Shown piece by piece: positions 42,069 through 51,665 of a stretch of DNA of 53,102 nucleotides. Source of the stretch: Bacteroidales bacterium (GTDB lineage: Bacteria; Bacteroidota; Bacteroidia; Bacteroidales; FEN-979); assembly GCA_017882335.1 (NCBI GenBank), contig JADGPR010000014.1, forward strand, positions 1 to 53,102, in the 5' to 3' direction. The notes under the pieces were generated by a model. The model was given only the letters and a program-made list of their open reading frames with translations, searched no databases and was not told where the DNA came from. The translations under genes were made by a program, and so were the position numbers. The stretch's first letter is position 1. Every line of letters starts with the position of its first letter.

Positions 42069-42762
42069 ACACCGCAGGTTCGTTATCGGGGATATACACG
42101 GTTGCGTCCAAACCTTTCGATATCTTGTTGAGGAAGTGCTACAGCTGGGGCCTACTGACACCCTGTTCCTTCTTGGCGATATCATCGATCGCGGGCCAGG
42201 CAGTAAAGCGGTGATCGATTATATCATGGAACTTTCAGTTTCTTTAACCGTGCGACCGGTCATGGGAAATCATGAGTTCATGATGCTCCGGTCGCTGGAA
42301 GATGAAGATTTTTTCAGGAGATGGATCCAGAATGGTTGTGCGGAAACGCTGATCAGTTTTGGAGTGGATCCGTCCAGGATAAATGAGCGGGATTCTGTCT
42401 ACCAGATACCCAGGGCTTACTTTGATTTCTTCAGGGATTGGCCGCTGTATGAAGAAACTAATGATTTTTTGTTCGTTCATGCAGGATTAGATGCCTTCAG
42501 CAAAGATCCCCTCGGCGATTTGCAAAGCCTGCTGTGGACACGCAAAGAGGATACGCCAGAGGATATTCTTAAAGGCAGGAAATTGATTCATGGCCATACC
42601 CCGGTAGCGTTATCCCAAATCCAGGAACGATTGCGGGATCCCGAAGCTAAAGTTTTAAATCTCGATGGAGGATGTGTTTATAACAAATACCGGGGACTGG
42701 GTAACCTGGTTGCTCTTGACCTTGATCAGATGAAGCTGCATTCAGTCAAAAACCGGGACTGA
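42061..42762 (+). CDS. Serine/threonine (PPP-family) protein phosphatase
   Basis: 233 residues with the PPP metal-binding signatures GDIHG (10-14), GDIIDRGPGS and GNHEFMM, then a FLFVHAGL strand with His and a LIHGHTP motif; together these bind two metal ions (Mn2+/Fe2+ in relatives). It resembles lambda phosphatase/PrpA-type enzymes that dephosphorylate proteins or diadenosine tetraphosphate. No signal peptide, so cytoplasmic. Its start overlaps the end of waaA by 8 bp, so the two are co-transcribed and possibly coupled in translation. The physiological substrate is not evident. Confidence 0.9.
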   Translation: MAEHRRFVIGDIHGCVQTFRYLVEEVLQLGPTDTLFLLGDIIDRGPGSKAVIDYIMELSVSLTVRPVMGNHEFMMLRSLEDEDFFRRWIQNGCAETLISFGVDPSRINERDSVYQIPRAYFDFFRDWPLYEETNDFLFVHAGLDAFSKDPLGDLQSLLWTRKEDTPEDILKGRKLIHGHTPVALSQIQERLRDPEAKVLNLDGGCVYNKYRGLGNLVALDLDQMKLHSVKNRD

Positions 42763-42763
42763 T

Positions 42764-43849
42764 CTAAACAGGTTCAAATTCCTGGTTCCTCCGCATGGGC
42801 TGAAAGCCTGCTTCGCGGATGGCCTGTTGAATACCTTCCACGTCAAATTTATGAGTGGCACCGGCAACGGATACCACATTTTCCTCGATCATTATGGAGC
42901 CGAAATCGTTGGCGCCCGCATGCAGGCACAACTGCGCGGTTTCCTTTCCCACCGTCAGCCAGGAAGCCTGTATGTTCGGGATATTTGGAAGCATGATCCG
43001 GCTGATGGCGATCATCCGGATGTATTCTTCAGGTGTCACTTTATTCCGTATCCCAGATTTTTTCGCAAGCACGGTATCTTTATCCTGGAACGGCCATGGA
43101 ATAAAAGAAATGAACCCTTTAACGGCGGCAGGTTTTTTTGCCTGTGTTTCCCGGATATGCACAAGGTGCGTCATCCGTTCGTACACCGTTTCGATGTGGC
43201 CGAACATCATGGTGGCAGAAGTGGTCAACCCCAGTTTGTGCGCCGACTTCATCACATCCAGCCATTCTCTGACAGTACACTTTACCGGGGATAAGATCTT
43301 CCTCACACGGTCGGAAAGAATTTCAGCGCCGGCTCCCGGCAGGCTGCTGAGCCCTGCCTCCATCAGTCTTTTCAATACCCCGGTATAACTAATAGAATCC
43401 ATTTTTGCAAGATGAACGATCTCAGGAGGCCCCAGGGCATGGAGCCGTAGCCCAGGGAACATCTGTTTCAGGTTTTTGAACAGGTCGACATACCAATCGA
43501 GCCTCAGTTCAGGATGCAATCCTCCCTGCAGCAATAACTGGTCGCCGCCAATGCATTTCATCTCTTCGATCTTGGCTGCATATTCGTCGAGGGTGGTGAT
43601 GTAAACCTGCTTGTTGCTGACGGGGCGGTAGAAGTTGCAGAATTTGCATCCCGAGATACAGGCATTGGTGATGTTTACATTCCGGTCGATGATCCAGGTG
43701 ACTTTGTTTTCAGGATGATGGATCTTCCGCAGTTCATTGGCTGCATAAATCAGTTCCCCCAGTGGAAGGCGATGATACAATTCAAGCGCCTGGGCGGTAT
43801 TCAGGAATTCCAGTCGCAGGGCTTTCTTGATCAGAAGATTCAGGTTCAT
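42764..43849 (-). CDS. mqnC: Dehypoxanthine futalosine cyclase (radical SAM)
   Basis: 361 residues. The radical SAM cluster site is Cys64, Cys68, Cys71 in CISGCKFC, followed by the GGDQLLLQGGLHPEL and LHALGPPEIVHLAKM strands shared by MqnC/MqnE. SLPGAGAEIL, TTSATMMFGHIE and GFISFIPWPFQ are typical MqnC segments. It cyclises dehypoxanthine futalosine in the futalosine route to menaquinone, which is consistent with an organism that uses menaquinone in anaerobic or microaerobic respiration and would supply the quinone for the NrfD proteins. It is convergent with the phosphatase and divergent from pepA. The choice of MqnC over MqnE rests on remembered motif patterns. Confidence 0.9.
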   Translation of the reverse strand: MNLNLLIKKALRLEFLNTAQALELYHRLPLGELIYAANELRKIHHPENKVTWIIDRNVNITNACISGCKFCNFYRPVSNKQVYITTLDEYAAKIEEMKCIGGDQLLLQGGLHPELRLDWYVDLFKNLKQMFPGLRLHALGPPEIVHLAKMDSISYTGVLKRLMEAGLSSLPGAGAEILSDRVRKILSPVKCTVREWLDVMKSAHKLGLTTSATMMFGHIETVYERMTHLVHIRETQAKKPAAVKGFISFIPWPFQDKDTVLAKKSGIRNKVTPEEYIRMIAISRIMLPNIPNIQASWLTVGKETAQLCLHAGANDFGSIMIEENVVSVAGATHKFDVEGIQQAIREAGFQPMRRNQEFEPV

Positions 43850-43912
43850 TTTTCAGGGTTCGTGGCCGTATGGAAGATAAAAACGAAAAGGGCAATTTTT
43901 ATTACCTTTGCG

Positions 43913-43920
43913 TGTAAATA
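43913..43920 (+). promoter_or_regulatory. Candidate -7 box for pepA
   Basis: TACCTTTG matches TAnnTTTG, 24 bp before the ATG at 43945. The expected -33 position lacks TTTG. Confidence 0.4.
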
Positions 43921-43944
43921 CAATCCCAAAAATACGAAAAAATC

Positions 43945-45393
43945 ATGCATCCCGAAGTCGTAAAAATTTTCAGGATCCCGCCGAAGGCGAATATCATTTT
44001 CCTCACCCCGGCATCTGCAAATTTGCCCAAAGAATTTTTCAGCAAGGACGAGCTTTCTTATATTTCCCTTCAGCAGAAGAAAGAAAAACAGGATTTTTTC
44101 TCTTTCAACCGACTGGATTACTGGCTTTTTATCCAGGTGATCAAAGAAGAAGACAATCCACACAAGGGGAAAGAAAATTTGCGAAAATCGGGTGACAAGC
44201 TGGGATCATTGCTGAATGAGTTGAAACAACAGCAGATCATCCTCTATGATACGGCAAACCTGACTCATGAGACCCTGGCCTTTGCCGAAGGGCTGTTACT
44301 CGGACAATACCAATTTCTGAAATACAAGGGTAAAAAGGAGAAAGCAAACACGCTGGAAAAGATCCAAATCTTTTCCGGAAAGATAGAGAATCCGGAGATC
44401 CATGATCTGACGGCGGTCACAGATGCTGTATTTCGCTGCCGTACACTGATCAACGAGCCGAATTCTTTTCTCACGGCAAAAACCTTTGCCCGTGAAGTTG
44501 AAAAAATGGCAAAAGTCTGCGGCGCCAAGGTTGAAGTGCTCAATAAAAACAAGATCGAAGCGCTCCAGATGGGCGGTTTACTTGCGGTAAACAAAGGAAG
44601 TGAAGTGCCGCCCACGTTTACCATTATGGAGTGGAAACCGAAACAACCGGTGAATAAAAAACCTTTTGTATTTGTAGGAAAGGGCGTTGTTTTTGATTCC
44701 GGTGGAATGAACCTGAAACCTGGTGATTCGATGAGTACGATGAAAGAGGACATGTCGGGCGCTGCTGCCGTAGCTTCAGCCATCTACGCAATTGCCACTG
44801 CAGGCTTACCTGTACATGTCATCGGGTTGATGCCGGCAACTGACAACCGGCCGGGGCCAAAAGCCATTGTTCCCGGCGATATCATACACATGCAAAACGG
44901 GATGACCGTCGAAGTCCTGAACACCGATGCAGAAGGACGACTAATCCTGGCTGATGCACTACACCATGCCACGAAGTATCATCCTTCGCTGGTGATCGAC
45001 TTAGCAACGCTTACAGGATCCGCCATCCGTGCAGTCGCCAGATATGGCATCGTAGCCATGCAGACGACAGCAGAGAAAGAGCTGGCATTGCTTAAAGAGT
45101 CAGGATGGGAAACCTATGAACGTCTTGTCGAATTTCCAAGTTGGGAAGAATATGGGGATGGGTTGAAATCGGATCTTGCCGACATGAAAAATATTGGCCC
45201 GGCGGAGGCCGGCGCGATCACTGCGGGGAAATTCCTGGAGAAATTTACAGGGTATCCCTATATCCATCTCGATATCGCAGGCCCGGCATTCCTTGATAAA
45301 CGGGATTCTTACCGCGGACAGGGAGGAACAGGTGTCGGGGTAAGGTTGTTATTCGATTTTATCCGGAAAATTGCAAGACAAAAGATAAACTGA
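43945..45393 (+). CDS. pepA: Leucyl aminopeptidase (M17)
   Basis: 482 residues. A divergent N-terminal macro-like domain precedes the catalytic domain with the metal ligands in GKGVVFDSGGMNLKPGDSMS (Lys and Asp), KEDMSGAAAV, and NTDAEGRLILADAL, the M17 signature. The C-terminal part (GWETYERLVEFPSW, SDLADMKNIG, AGAITAGKFLEKF) is standard. It removes N-terminal residues from peptides as a hexameric cytoplasmic two-metal enzyme. It stands alone after its promoter candidate; the tandem repeat at 45397 begins 3 bp after its stop. pepA homologues can also act as DNA-binding factors, with no evidence of that here. Confidence 0.93.
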   Translation: MHPEVVKIFRIPPKANIIFLTPASANLPKEFFSKDELSYISLQQKKEKQDFFSFNRLDYWLFIQVIKEEDNPHKGKENLRKSGDKLGSLLNELKQQQIILYDTANLTHETLAFAEGLLLGQYQFLKYKGKKEKANTLEKIQIFSGKIENPEIHDLTAVTDAVFRCRTLINEPNSFLTAKTFAREVEKMAKVCGAKVEVLNKNKIEALQMGGLLAVNKGSEVPPTFTIMEWKPKQPVNKKPFVFVGKGVVFDSGGMNLKPGDSMSTMKEDMSGAAAVASAIYAIATAGLPVHVIGLMPATDNRPGPKAIVPGDIIHMQNGMTVEVLNTDAEGRLILADALHHATKYHPSLVIDLATLTGSAIRAVARYGIVAMQTTAEKELALLKESGWETYERLVEFPSWEEYGDGLKSDLADMKNIGPAEAGAITAGKFLEKFTGYPYIHLDIAGPAFLDKRDSYRGQGGTGVGVRLLFDFIRKIARQKIN

Positions 45394-45396
45394 TAC

Positions 45397-45437
45397 GCAC
45401 CATTGCACCACTGCACCACTGCACCATTGCACCACTG
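45397..45437. repeat. Tandem repeat of five 8-bp units (GCACCAYT)
   Basis: The units read GCACCATT, GCACCACT, GCACCACT, GCACCATT, GCACCACT plus one G. They lie between the pepA stop and the pdxA start (33 bp before it). On the minus strand they read as GTGGTGCA/ATGGTGCA, a kind of short intergenic repeat found in some Bacteroidota genomes. The function is unknown; copy number could vary by slippage. Confidence 0.8.
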
Positions 45438-45469
45438 AAATTAGATATATATTTGCAAAAAGCAGAAAA

Positions 45470-46549
45470 ATGAACCAACCCCCTGAAAAAGAACAAAGGA
45501 TCAGAGTAGGCATTACGCATGGAGATATGAATGGCATAGGCTATGAGGTTATTATCAAAACACTGCAGGATCAGCGACTGATGGAAACCTATACCATGAT
45601 CGTTTATGGATCCTCGAAAGTTGCATCTTACCATAGGAAAACCTTAAATATCAACGATTTTAATTTCAACCTTGTAAAAAAAGCCGACCTGGCGCATCCC
45701 CGGCGTCCCAACATCGTGAACATCGTGGAAGATGAGGTCAAGATCGACCTTGGAAAATCAACACCCATTGCGGGAGAACTTTCATTACTCTCACTGGAAA
45801 TGGCCATCAACGATCTGCTGAGCCATAATATTGACCTGATCGTGACGGCTCCAATCAATAAACAGAACATCCAATCCCCCGGTTTTTCTTTTCCCGGCCA
45901 CACCGAATATCTGGCACAAAAAGCGGGTGTATCCGATTATCTAATGCTCATGGTCAGCAATACTGTGCGCATCGGAGTGATCACCGGGCACATTCCACTC
46001 GACAAGGTCACCTCATCTTTGACGGAAGACTTGGTCATGCGTAAGATTAACATCATGAACCATTCACTGATGCGTGATTTCGGCATTCAGAAACCACGGA
46101 TTGCGGTACTTGCTTTGAACCCGCATGCCGGTGATAACGGACTGATCGGGAATGAAGATAATACCATCCTGAAACCGGCAATTGAAAAAGCCTATCAACA
46201 GCAAACTCTGGTATTTGGACCTTATCCGGCAGACGGATTTTTTGGTTCGGGGACCTTCCACCATTTTGATGGTATTCTTGCAGTTTACCATGACCAGGGA
46301 ATGGTTCCATTTAAACTGCTTTCCTTTGATGAAGGTGTCAATTTTACTGCTGGTTTGCCTTTCGTCAGGACATCTCCGGCGCATGGAACTGCGTATGAAC
46401 TTGCCGGGAAAAATGAAGCAAGCCCCGAAGCCTTCCGCAATGCCGTTTACCTGGCAGGTACGATCTACAACAACCGCCTTGCATACGATGAGCTGCAGGC
46501 GAATGCTTTAAATCCAAAACCGGTTGAACCCGAAAGCCCCCAGCAATAA
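45470..46549 (+). CDS. pdxA: 4-hydroxythreonine-4-phosphate dehydrogenase
   Basis: 359 residues. VGITHGDMNGIGYEVIIKTL is the family N terminus (usual GDPxGIGPE). TAPINKQ, FPGHTEYLA (His for the metal), VITGHIPL, LNPHAGDNGLIG, FHHFDGILAVYHDQGMVPFK (second metal His) and GLPFVRTSPAHGTAYELAG are diagnostic. It oxidises 4-phosphohydroxy-L-threonine with NAD in the DXP-dependent pyridoxal phosphate pathway. The GDMNGIG in place of GDPAGIG is common in Bacteroidota. Its stop overlaps the murF-alr start (TAATG). PLP made by this pathway is the cofactor of the alanine racemase next door and of PabC. Confidence 0.95.
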   Translation: MNQPPEKEQRIRVGITHGDMNGIGYEVIIKTLQDQRLMETYTMIVYGSSKVASYHRKTLNINDFNFNLVKKADLAHPRRPNIVNIVEDEVKIDLGKSTPIAGELSLLSLEMAINDLLSHNIDLIVTAPINKQNIQSPGFSFPGHTEYLAQKAGVSDYLMLMVSNTVRIGVITGHIPLDKVTSSLTEDLVMRKINIMNHSLMRDFGIQKPRIAVLALNPHAGDNGLIGNEDNTILKPAIEKAYQQQTLVFGPYPADGFFGSGTFHHFDGILAVYHDQGMVPFKLLSFDEGVNFTAGLPFVRTSPAHGTAYELAGKNEASPEAFRNAVYLAGTIYNNRLAYDELQANALNPKPVEPESPQQ

Positions 46550-49095
46550 TGGATCTTTCGTATTCCCTTTCTGATGTTGCATTCCACACGAATGGAACCC
46601 TTTTCACAGCAAGGGAAGAACCTGTTTACATTAAGGAGATCCTCATCGACAGCCGGCACCTCGTTCACCCGGAGTCGACGCTCTTCGTTGCAATAGTTTC
46701 CGGAAGGAATGACGGGCACCGGTACATCGCTGAACTATATGAGAAAGGCGTCAGGAACTTCCTGGTTTCTGCCTTGCCTGATCAACCCAAAGCCCATTCC
46801 GGGAAAAGAAATAATTCGAAAAATATCGTTTCCCTGGCCAACTTTATCCTCGTCGACAATACGCTGGAAGCCCTTCAGAAGCTGGGCACTTCTCACCGTT
46901 CCCGCTTCAGTATTCCTGTCATCGGCATCACCGGCAGCAACGGAAAAACCATTGTGAAAGAATGGTTGTTTCAACTGATGAACCGGGATAAGAAAATTGT
47001 CAGAAGTCCTAAAAGTTACAATTCCCAGATTGGCGTCCCGCTCTCGGTCTGGAAAATGGAACCTGATAACGACCTTGCATTATTTGAAGCCGGGATCTCC
47101 CTGCCGGGTGAGATGGAAAAACTGGAACCCATCATCCGTCCAACCATCGGGATCTTCACCAATATAGGGCATGCCCATGATGAAGGTTTCCGGGATCTCA
47201 ACCAGAAAGTGGAAGAAAAACTCAAACTTTTTGTTAACTCCGGCACGCTGGTCTTTTGCAGGGATCATGAGTTGATTCACGACAAAGTGATGCAGGAGGC
47301 TTCATTGGAACAGGTAACAAAATTCACCTGGAGCCGGAAACAGGAATCCGACCTGCAGATCATACGGATCTCCTCCGGCAAATCATCGGAAACCACAATC
47401 ACTGGAATTTTCAAAAACAAGGAACAATCTATTACCATTCCCTTTATCGATGAAGCCTCCATCGAAAATGCAATTCATTGCTGGGCGCTGATGCTCTTCC
47501 TGGGATATGAGGCTGATATTATCTCCACCCGGATGAAAGCACTGGTTCCCATTGCCATGCGCCTGGAGCTCAAAGAGGCCATCAACCATTGTTCACTGGT
47601 CAACGACAGTTACAATTCCGATATCAACTCACTGGGAATCGCCCTTGATTTCCTGAACCAGCAGACCCAGCACACGAAGAAAACCGTCATCCTTTCGGAT
47701 ATCCTTCAGAGTGGCCGCGACCCGGATAGCCTTTACCGGGAAATCTCCGGTATCCTCATGGGCAAAGGTATTTCCAGGATCATCGGCATCGGGAATGAGA
47801 TTAGCCGGCAGTCAGGCCAATTCCCCATGGAAAAAACGTTTTATGCCACCACAAGCGATTTTTTTGATCGTTTTCCCTTTTCTTCTTTACGGGATGAGTC
47901 GATCCTGCTGAAAGGCGCCCGTATCTTCGAGTTTGAACGGATCGGCTATGCCCTTCAACAAAAGTCGCACGAAACAATCCTCGAGATCCATCTCGATGCC
48001 CTGGTTCACAATCTCAACTATTACCGTTCAAAGCTGAAACCGGGAACCAGGACCATGGCCATGGTGAAGGCTTTCTCTTACGGCAGCGGCAGTTTTGAAA
48101 TCGCCAACCTGTTGCAGTTCCATCACGTGGATTACCTTGCCGTAGCCTATGCCGATGAGGGTGTCGAACTTCGCAAAACCGGTATTACATTACCTATCAT
48201 GGTAATGAACCCGGAAGAACAGAGTTTTGACTTGCTCTTACAGTACAACCTGGAACCTGAAATTTATAACTTCCGTGTATTGGAGATGCTCGAACGGGCG
48301 ATCCCTGAGAACCAGGGAGAATCGAAGATCCCGGTACCGGTTCACCTGAAAATAGATACCGGTATGCACCGGCTGGGATTTGACCCTTCAGAAGTTGACA
48401 GTTTGGTCCAACGGTTGAAAAAAAATCCAGAAATTCGGGTGCAATCTGTATTTTCACATCTTGCTGCGAGTGAAGACCCGGCTGAAGATGATTTTACCAG
48501 GAGCCAGATCGACTGTTTAAAAGCAACTGCTGAAAAAATTCAAACCAGCCTGGGCTATTCTTTTCTAATGCACATCCTGAATTCTGCCGGTATCAGCCGG
48601 TTCCCTGATGCCCAGATGGGGATGGTCCGGCTTGGGATCGGGTTGTATGGAGTTGGGTTCAACGAGGAAGAACAACACAACCTGAGCAACGTCAGTACAC
48701 TCAAAACCATCATTTCTCAGATCAAGAATGTAAAAGCAGGAAATACCATCGGGTATAACCGGAAAGGAGTAGCACTGGAAGACCGGGTAATCGCCATTCT
48801 TCCCATCGGGTATGCCGACGGATTCAGCCGAAGGCTTGGCAATGGCGCCGGAAAAGTGATGATCAAAGGATTTCCCGCAAAAACCATTGGAAATATCAGC
48901 ATGGATACTTGTATGGTAGATATCACAGAACTGTCTTCCTCACCGGATTCTTTTGATATCCGGGAAGGGGATGAGGTGATCGTTTTCGGAGATGCCTATC
49001 CTATTGCACAACTGGCCCGTGACCTTGACACCATTCCATATGAGATCCTGACCAGTATTTCGCGAAGGGTGAAAAGGGTTTATTTCTTTGAATGA
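46549..49095 (+). CDS. murF-alr: Fusion of UDP-MurNAc-tripeptide:D-Ala-D-Ala ligase and alanine racemase
   Basis: 848 residues. The N-terminal ~455 residues are MurF-like: the P-loop GITGSNGKT (126-134), an ALFEAGISLPGEME stretch, IFTNIGHAH and VNDSYNSDINSL. The C-terminal ~385 residues are a PLP-dependent alanine racemase starting ILEIHLDALVHNLNYYRSKL, with the Schiff-base Lys507 in MAMVKAFSYGSG, LKIDTGMHRLGF, the NSAGISRFPDAQMGMVRLGI region and IGYADGFSRRLGNGAG. It makes D-alanine and adds D-Ala-D-Ala to the peptidoglycan stem. The fusion is a known Bacteroidota trait. It is translationally coupled to pdxA. Both active sites look intact. Confidence 0.95.
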   Translation: MDLSYSLSDVAFHTNGTLFTAREEPVYIKEILIDSRHLVHPESTLFVAIVSGRNDGHRYIAELYEKGVRNFLVSALPDQPKAHSGKRNNSKNIVSLANFILVDNTLEALQKLGTSHRSRFSIPVIGITGSNGKTIVKEWLFQLMNRDKKIVRSPKSYNSQIGVPLSVWKMEPDNDLALFEAGISLPGEMEKLEPIIRPTIGIFTNIGHAHDEGFRDLNQKVEEKLKLFVNSGTLVFCRDHELIHDKVMQEASLEQVTKFTWSRKQESDLQIIRISSGKSSETTITGIFKNKEQSITIPFIDEASIENAIHCWALMLFLGYEADIISTRMKALVPIAMRLELKEAINHCSLVNDSYNSDINSLGIALDFLNQQTQHTKKTVILSDILQSGRDPDSLYREISGILMGKGISRIIGIGNEISRQSGQFPMEKTFYATTSDFFDRFPFSSLRDESILLKGARIFEFERIGYALQQKSHETILEIHLDALVHNLNYYRSKLKPGTRTMAMVKAFSYGSGSFEIANLLQFHHVDYLAVAYADEGVELRKTGITLPIMVMNPEEQSFDLLLQYNLEPEIYNFRVLEMLERAIPENQGESKIPVPVHLKIDTGMHRLGFDPSEVDSLVQRLKKNPEIRVQSVFSHLAASEDPAEDDFTRSQIDCLKATAEKIQTSLGYSFLMHILNSAGISRFPDAQMGMVRLGIGLYGVGFNEEEQHNLSNVSTLKTIISQIKNVKAGNTIGYNRKGVALEDRVIAILPIGYADGFSRRLGNGAGKVMIKGFPAKTIGNISMDTCMVDITELSSSPDSFDIREGDEVIVFGDAYPIAQLARDLDTIPYEILTSISRRVKRVYFFE

Positions 49096-49146
49096 CCTTC
49101 CTCTATAGGAAAATTCTTACTTTTGAAAAGGTAATATTCTCGAACT

Positions 49147-49881
49147 ATGAGTGCTCAAAAGCTGTCGGTACTGATTCCTGCATACAATGAAGCCCGGACC
49201 ATTCACCTGATCCTTGATAAGATACTGGACGTGAAGCTGGATGGCGATATAACCAAGGAATTGATCATCGTGAATGACCATAGCAGTGATGAAACGGAAC
49301 AGGTTATTACTGAATATATCCGCCAACATCCCGAAGCTGATATCCGGTTGTTTAATCAGCCGGTCAACATGGGCAAAGGCGCAGCGCTTCATAAAGGAAT
49401 TGAGCTTGCTACCGGCGATTTCATCATCATCCAGGATGCCGACCTTGAATACGACCCGCAGGAATACAATATTCTCCTTAAACCTATGCTGGACGGCGTT
49501 GCAGATGTTGTTTACGGATCCCGATTCATAGGCGGTAACCCGCATCGGATCCTGTTTTTCTGGCATTCTGTCGGAAACCGGATCCTGACTTTTCTCTCCA
49601 ATATGTTCACAAACTTGAACCTTACGGATATGGAGACCTGCTATAAACTCTTCCGGGCTGAAATCATCAAGAAAATTTATTTTAAAGAAAACAGATTCGG
49701 TTTCGAACCGGAAGTCACTTCCAAGATCTCACGCTTTAAGGGAATCCGAATTTATGAAGTGGGGATTTCCTATTACGGAAGAACCTATAATGAAGGGAAG
49801 AAAATCGGAATGAAAGATGCAATTCGAGCTGTATACTGTTTGTTAAAGTATAACATCTTCCAAAAAAGGCACCTCAGGTAA
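49147..49881 (+). CDS. Glycosyltransferase family 2
   Basis: 244 residues of the dolichyl-phosphate mannose synthase type. [20 protein letters not shown] is the GT-A nucleotide-binding start, [20 protein letters not shown] precedes QDADLEYDP (the DXD-like metal site), and [29 protein letters not shown] and [14 protein letters not shown] are typical of GT2 members that charge polyprenyl phosphate with a sugar. There is no membrane helix at the C terminus, so it acts at the cytoplasmic face. The next two genes encode polytopic proteins that could use the lipid-linked sugar as donor. GTs with this layout also act in O-antigen or lipoprotein glycosylation. Confidence 0.9.
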   Translation: MSAQKLSVLIPAYNEARTIHLILDKILDVKLDGDITKELIIVNDHSSDETEQVITEYIRQHPEADIRLFNQPVNMGKGAALHKGIELATGDFIIIQDADLEYDPQEYNILLKPMLDGVADVVYGSRFIGGNPHRILFFWHSVGNRILTFLSNMFTNLNLTDMETCYKLFRAEIIKKIYFKENRFGFEPEVTSKISRFKGIRIYEVGISYYGRTYNEGKKIGMKDAIRAVYCLLKYNIFQKRHLR

Positions 49882-49885
49882 TCAG

Positions 49886-51661
49886 ATGAAAACAAATGTC
49901 AGGAAGGCCGGTACACGAGAATTACTGTTTTTTTTGAGTTTGTTTCTCTTTTCATCTGTCGTGACCCTGATAGCAAACCAGGGTCGCGGAATCCTGAACA
50001 GTCAAAGTGAGATCTTTGCTGACAGGGCCGGGTACTATATTTACCTTCCCGCTACATTTTTTTATCATTTTGATGCCAATAAGAGTCCACAGGGAATTGA
50101 TGAAAAAACCGGATACGGGTTTAATATAGATCGTAACCATAATAAAATTACGACCCAATATTTTTATGGAGTTTCATTCCTGGTCTCTCCCTTTTTTATG
50201 ATCGCCCATGCTGTTTCTGCAGTAACTGGTGATGATGAACTCGGTGGCTTTTCCTGGATCTATAATAAGATCTTAAATTTGGCTGCGGTTTTTTACCTTG
50301 TTCTTGGCTTGTTTTTTCTAAAGAGATTCCTGAAAAACTATTTCCCGGAACACCTTCAGTATATCCTTGTTCTATTGACATTCCTGGGAACCAACCTCTT
50401 CTTTTACTCCATCATAGATACCCTGATGTCGCACGTTTATTCCTTTTTTGCCATCTCCGTTTTTCTTTATGCGATGAAAGAGTTTCTGATTGATACATCA
50501 AGGTACCGGTATTTTCTGCTGATGGCATTTGCCTTTGCTCTGATGTTCATTATCCGTCCTACCAATTGCCTGATCGGTGTGATTTTTCCATTCTGGGATA
50601 CCATGAACAGGAAAGAAATAGCGGACAGGTTAAAACTGATCTTTTACCCGAAATATATTCTTCCGTTTCTGTTGATCATAGTTCTAATGTTCATTCCACA
50701 ATTGATCTTCTGGAAAATAATGCGCGGGTCTTTCCTTTATCTTAAATACGGGGAAGGGTTTCCTTTCTGGAACCATCCGAGATTCATCGAAGTATGGTTC
50801 TCAACCCTCAATGGTCTTGTCCCCTGGAGTCCGCTTATCTTGTTGTTCATCGTCGGCATGTTCTTCATGATCTTTACGAGGATTAATAATGGGATATTGA
50901 TTCTAATCTTTTTTCTGTTGGTTTCTTATATGGCTGCATCCTATAAATTCTGGTTCTATGGATGTGGTTACGGACATCGAGCTTTTGTGGAGTTCTACCC
51001 GGTTTTTTGTATTCCTTTCGGATTCCTGACGGGAAAGATCCTGGATTCAAAAAAAAGAATTTTAAAGATTTCATTTGTGCTGGTGGTAATTTGTATGACT
51101 TCTTTCAATTTCAGTTTATCCCTCGTTGCAAACAGATGTAATTTCAGTTCAACCTGGGATTGGGATTATTACGTCTGGCAGTTAAACAGGATTTACATCA
51201 TTCCGGAATCAATCTTATCTTACACTTTCAGGAATGATTTTGAAAATACAGCTATTAACAATTACAATGGAACCACTGTAACGGATTCTATTAGTAATTC
51301 AGGCTTATGGAGCGCTGTACTCGATAAAAATCATGAAATTTGTTGCAAACATTCGGCTTTTGTGCGGGATTTCAAAGGGGAATTTCTCAAATCCATAACG
51401 GTTCAGCTTATGGTGAAAAAGGTGAAGCCCGGCCCAGTCAATGCGTTACTGGTCTGTTCCTTTGAAAAGAACGATACAGTGTATAACACGCAGTCACAGC
51501 CGTTGGAACCGTTTATCGGGTACACGCGTTCCTGGCTTACTGTTTTCAAAACATTCCGGGTTCCGGATGGATTATCTGGAGATACACAGATAAGTATCTA
51601 TGTGTGGAACAAGGAAAGGAACTCTTTTTTTGTGGATGATTTTAGGATCACATATGAATAA
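49886..51661 (+). CDS. Polytopic membrane protein, possible GT-C glycosyltransferase, with C-terminal beta domain
   Basis: 591 residues, starting 4 bp after the GT2 stop. About eleven membrane helices lie in residues 12-420; the first periplasmic loop carries FADRAGYYIYLPATFFYHFD, with an acidic residue as in GT-C transferases, and GLVPWSPLILLFIVGMFF lies further on. The C-terminal ~160 residues are a soluble beta-rich domain (FENTAINNYNGTTVTDSISN, GPVNALLVCSFEKNDTVY, NSFFVDDFRITY), resembling carbohydrate-binding jelly rolls. It may transfer a lipid-linked sugar made with the preceding GT2, but the acceptor is unknown. The following gene encodes a protein of the same layout. Confidence 0.75.
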   Translation: MKTNVRKAGTRELLFFLSLFLFSSVVTLIANQGRGILNSQSEIFADRAGYYIYLPATFFYHFDANKSPQGIDEKTGYGFNIDRNHNKITTQYFYGVSFLVSPFFMIAHAVSAVTGDDELGGFSWIYNKILNLAAVFYLVLGLFFLKRFLKNYFPEHLQYILVLLTFLGTNLFFYSIIDTLMSHVYSFFAISVFLYAMKEFLIDTSRYRYFLLMAFAFALMFIIRPTNCLIGVIFPFWDTMNRKEIADRLKLIFYPKYILPFLLIIVLMFIPQLIFWKIMRGSFLYLKYGEGFPFWNHPRFIEVWFSTLNGLVPWSPLILLFIVGMFFMIFTRINNGILILIFFLLVSYMAASYKFWFYGCGYGHRAFVEFYPVFCIPFGFLTGKILDSKKRILKISFVLVVICMTSFNFSLSLVANRCNFSSTWDWDYYVWQLNRIYIIPESILSYTFRNDFENTAINNYNGTTVTDSISNSGLWSAVLDKNHEICCKHSAFVRDFKGEFLKSITVQLMVKKVKPGPVNALLVCSFEKNDTVYNTQSQPLEPFIGYTRSWLTVFKTFRVPDGLSGDTQISIYVWNKERNSFFVDDFRITYE

Positions 51662-51665
51662 CTAT

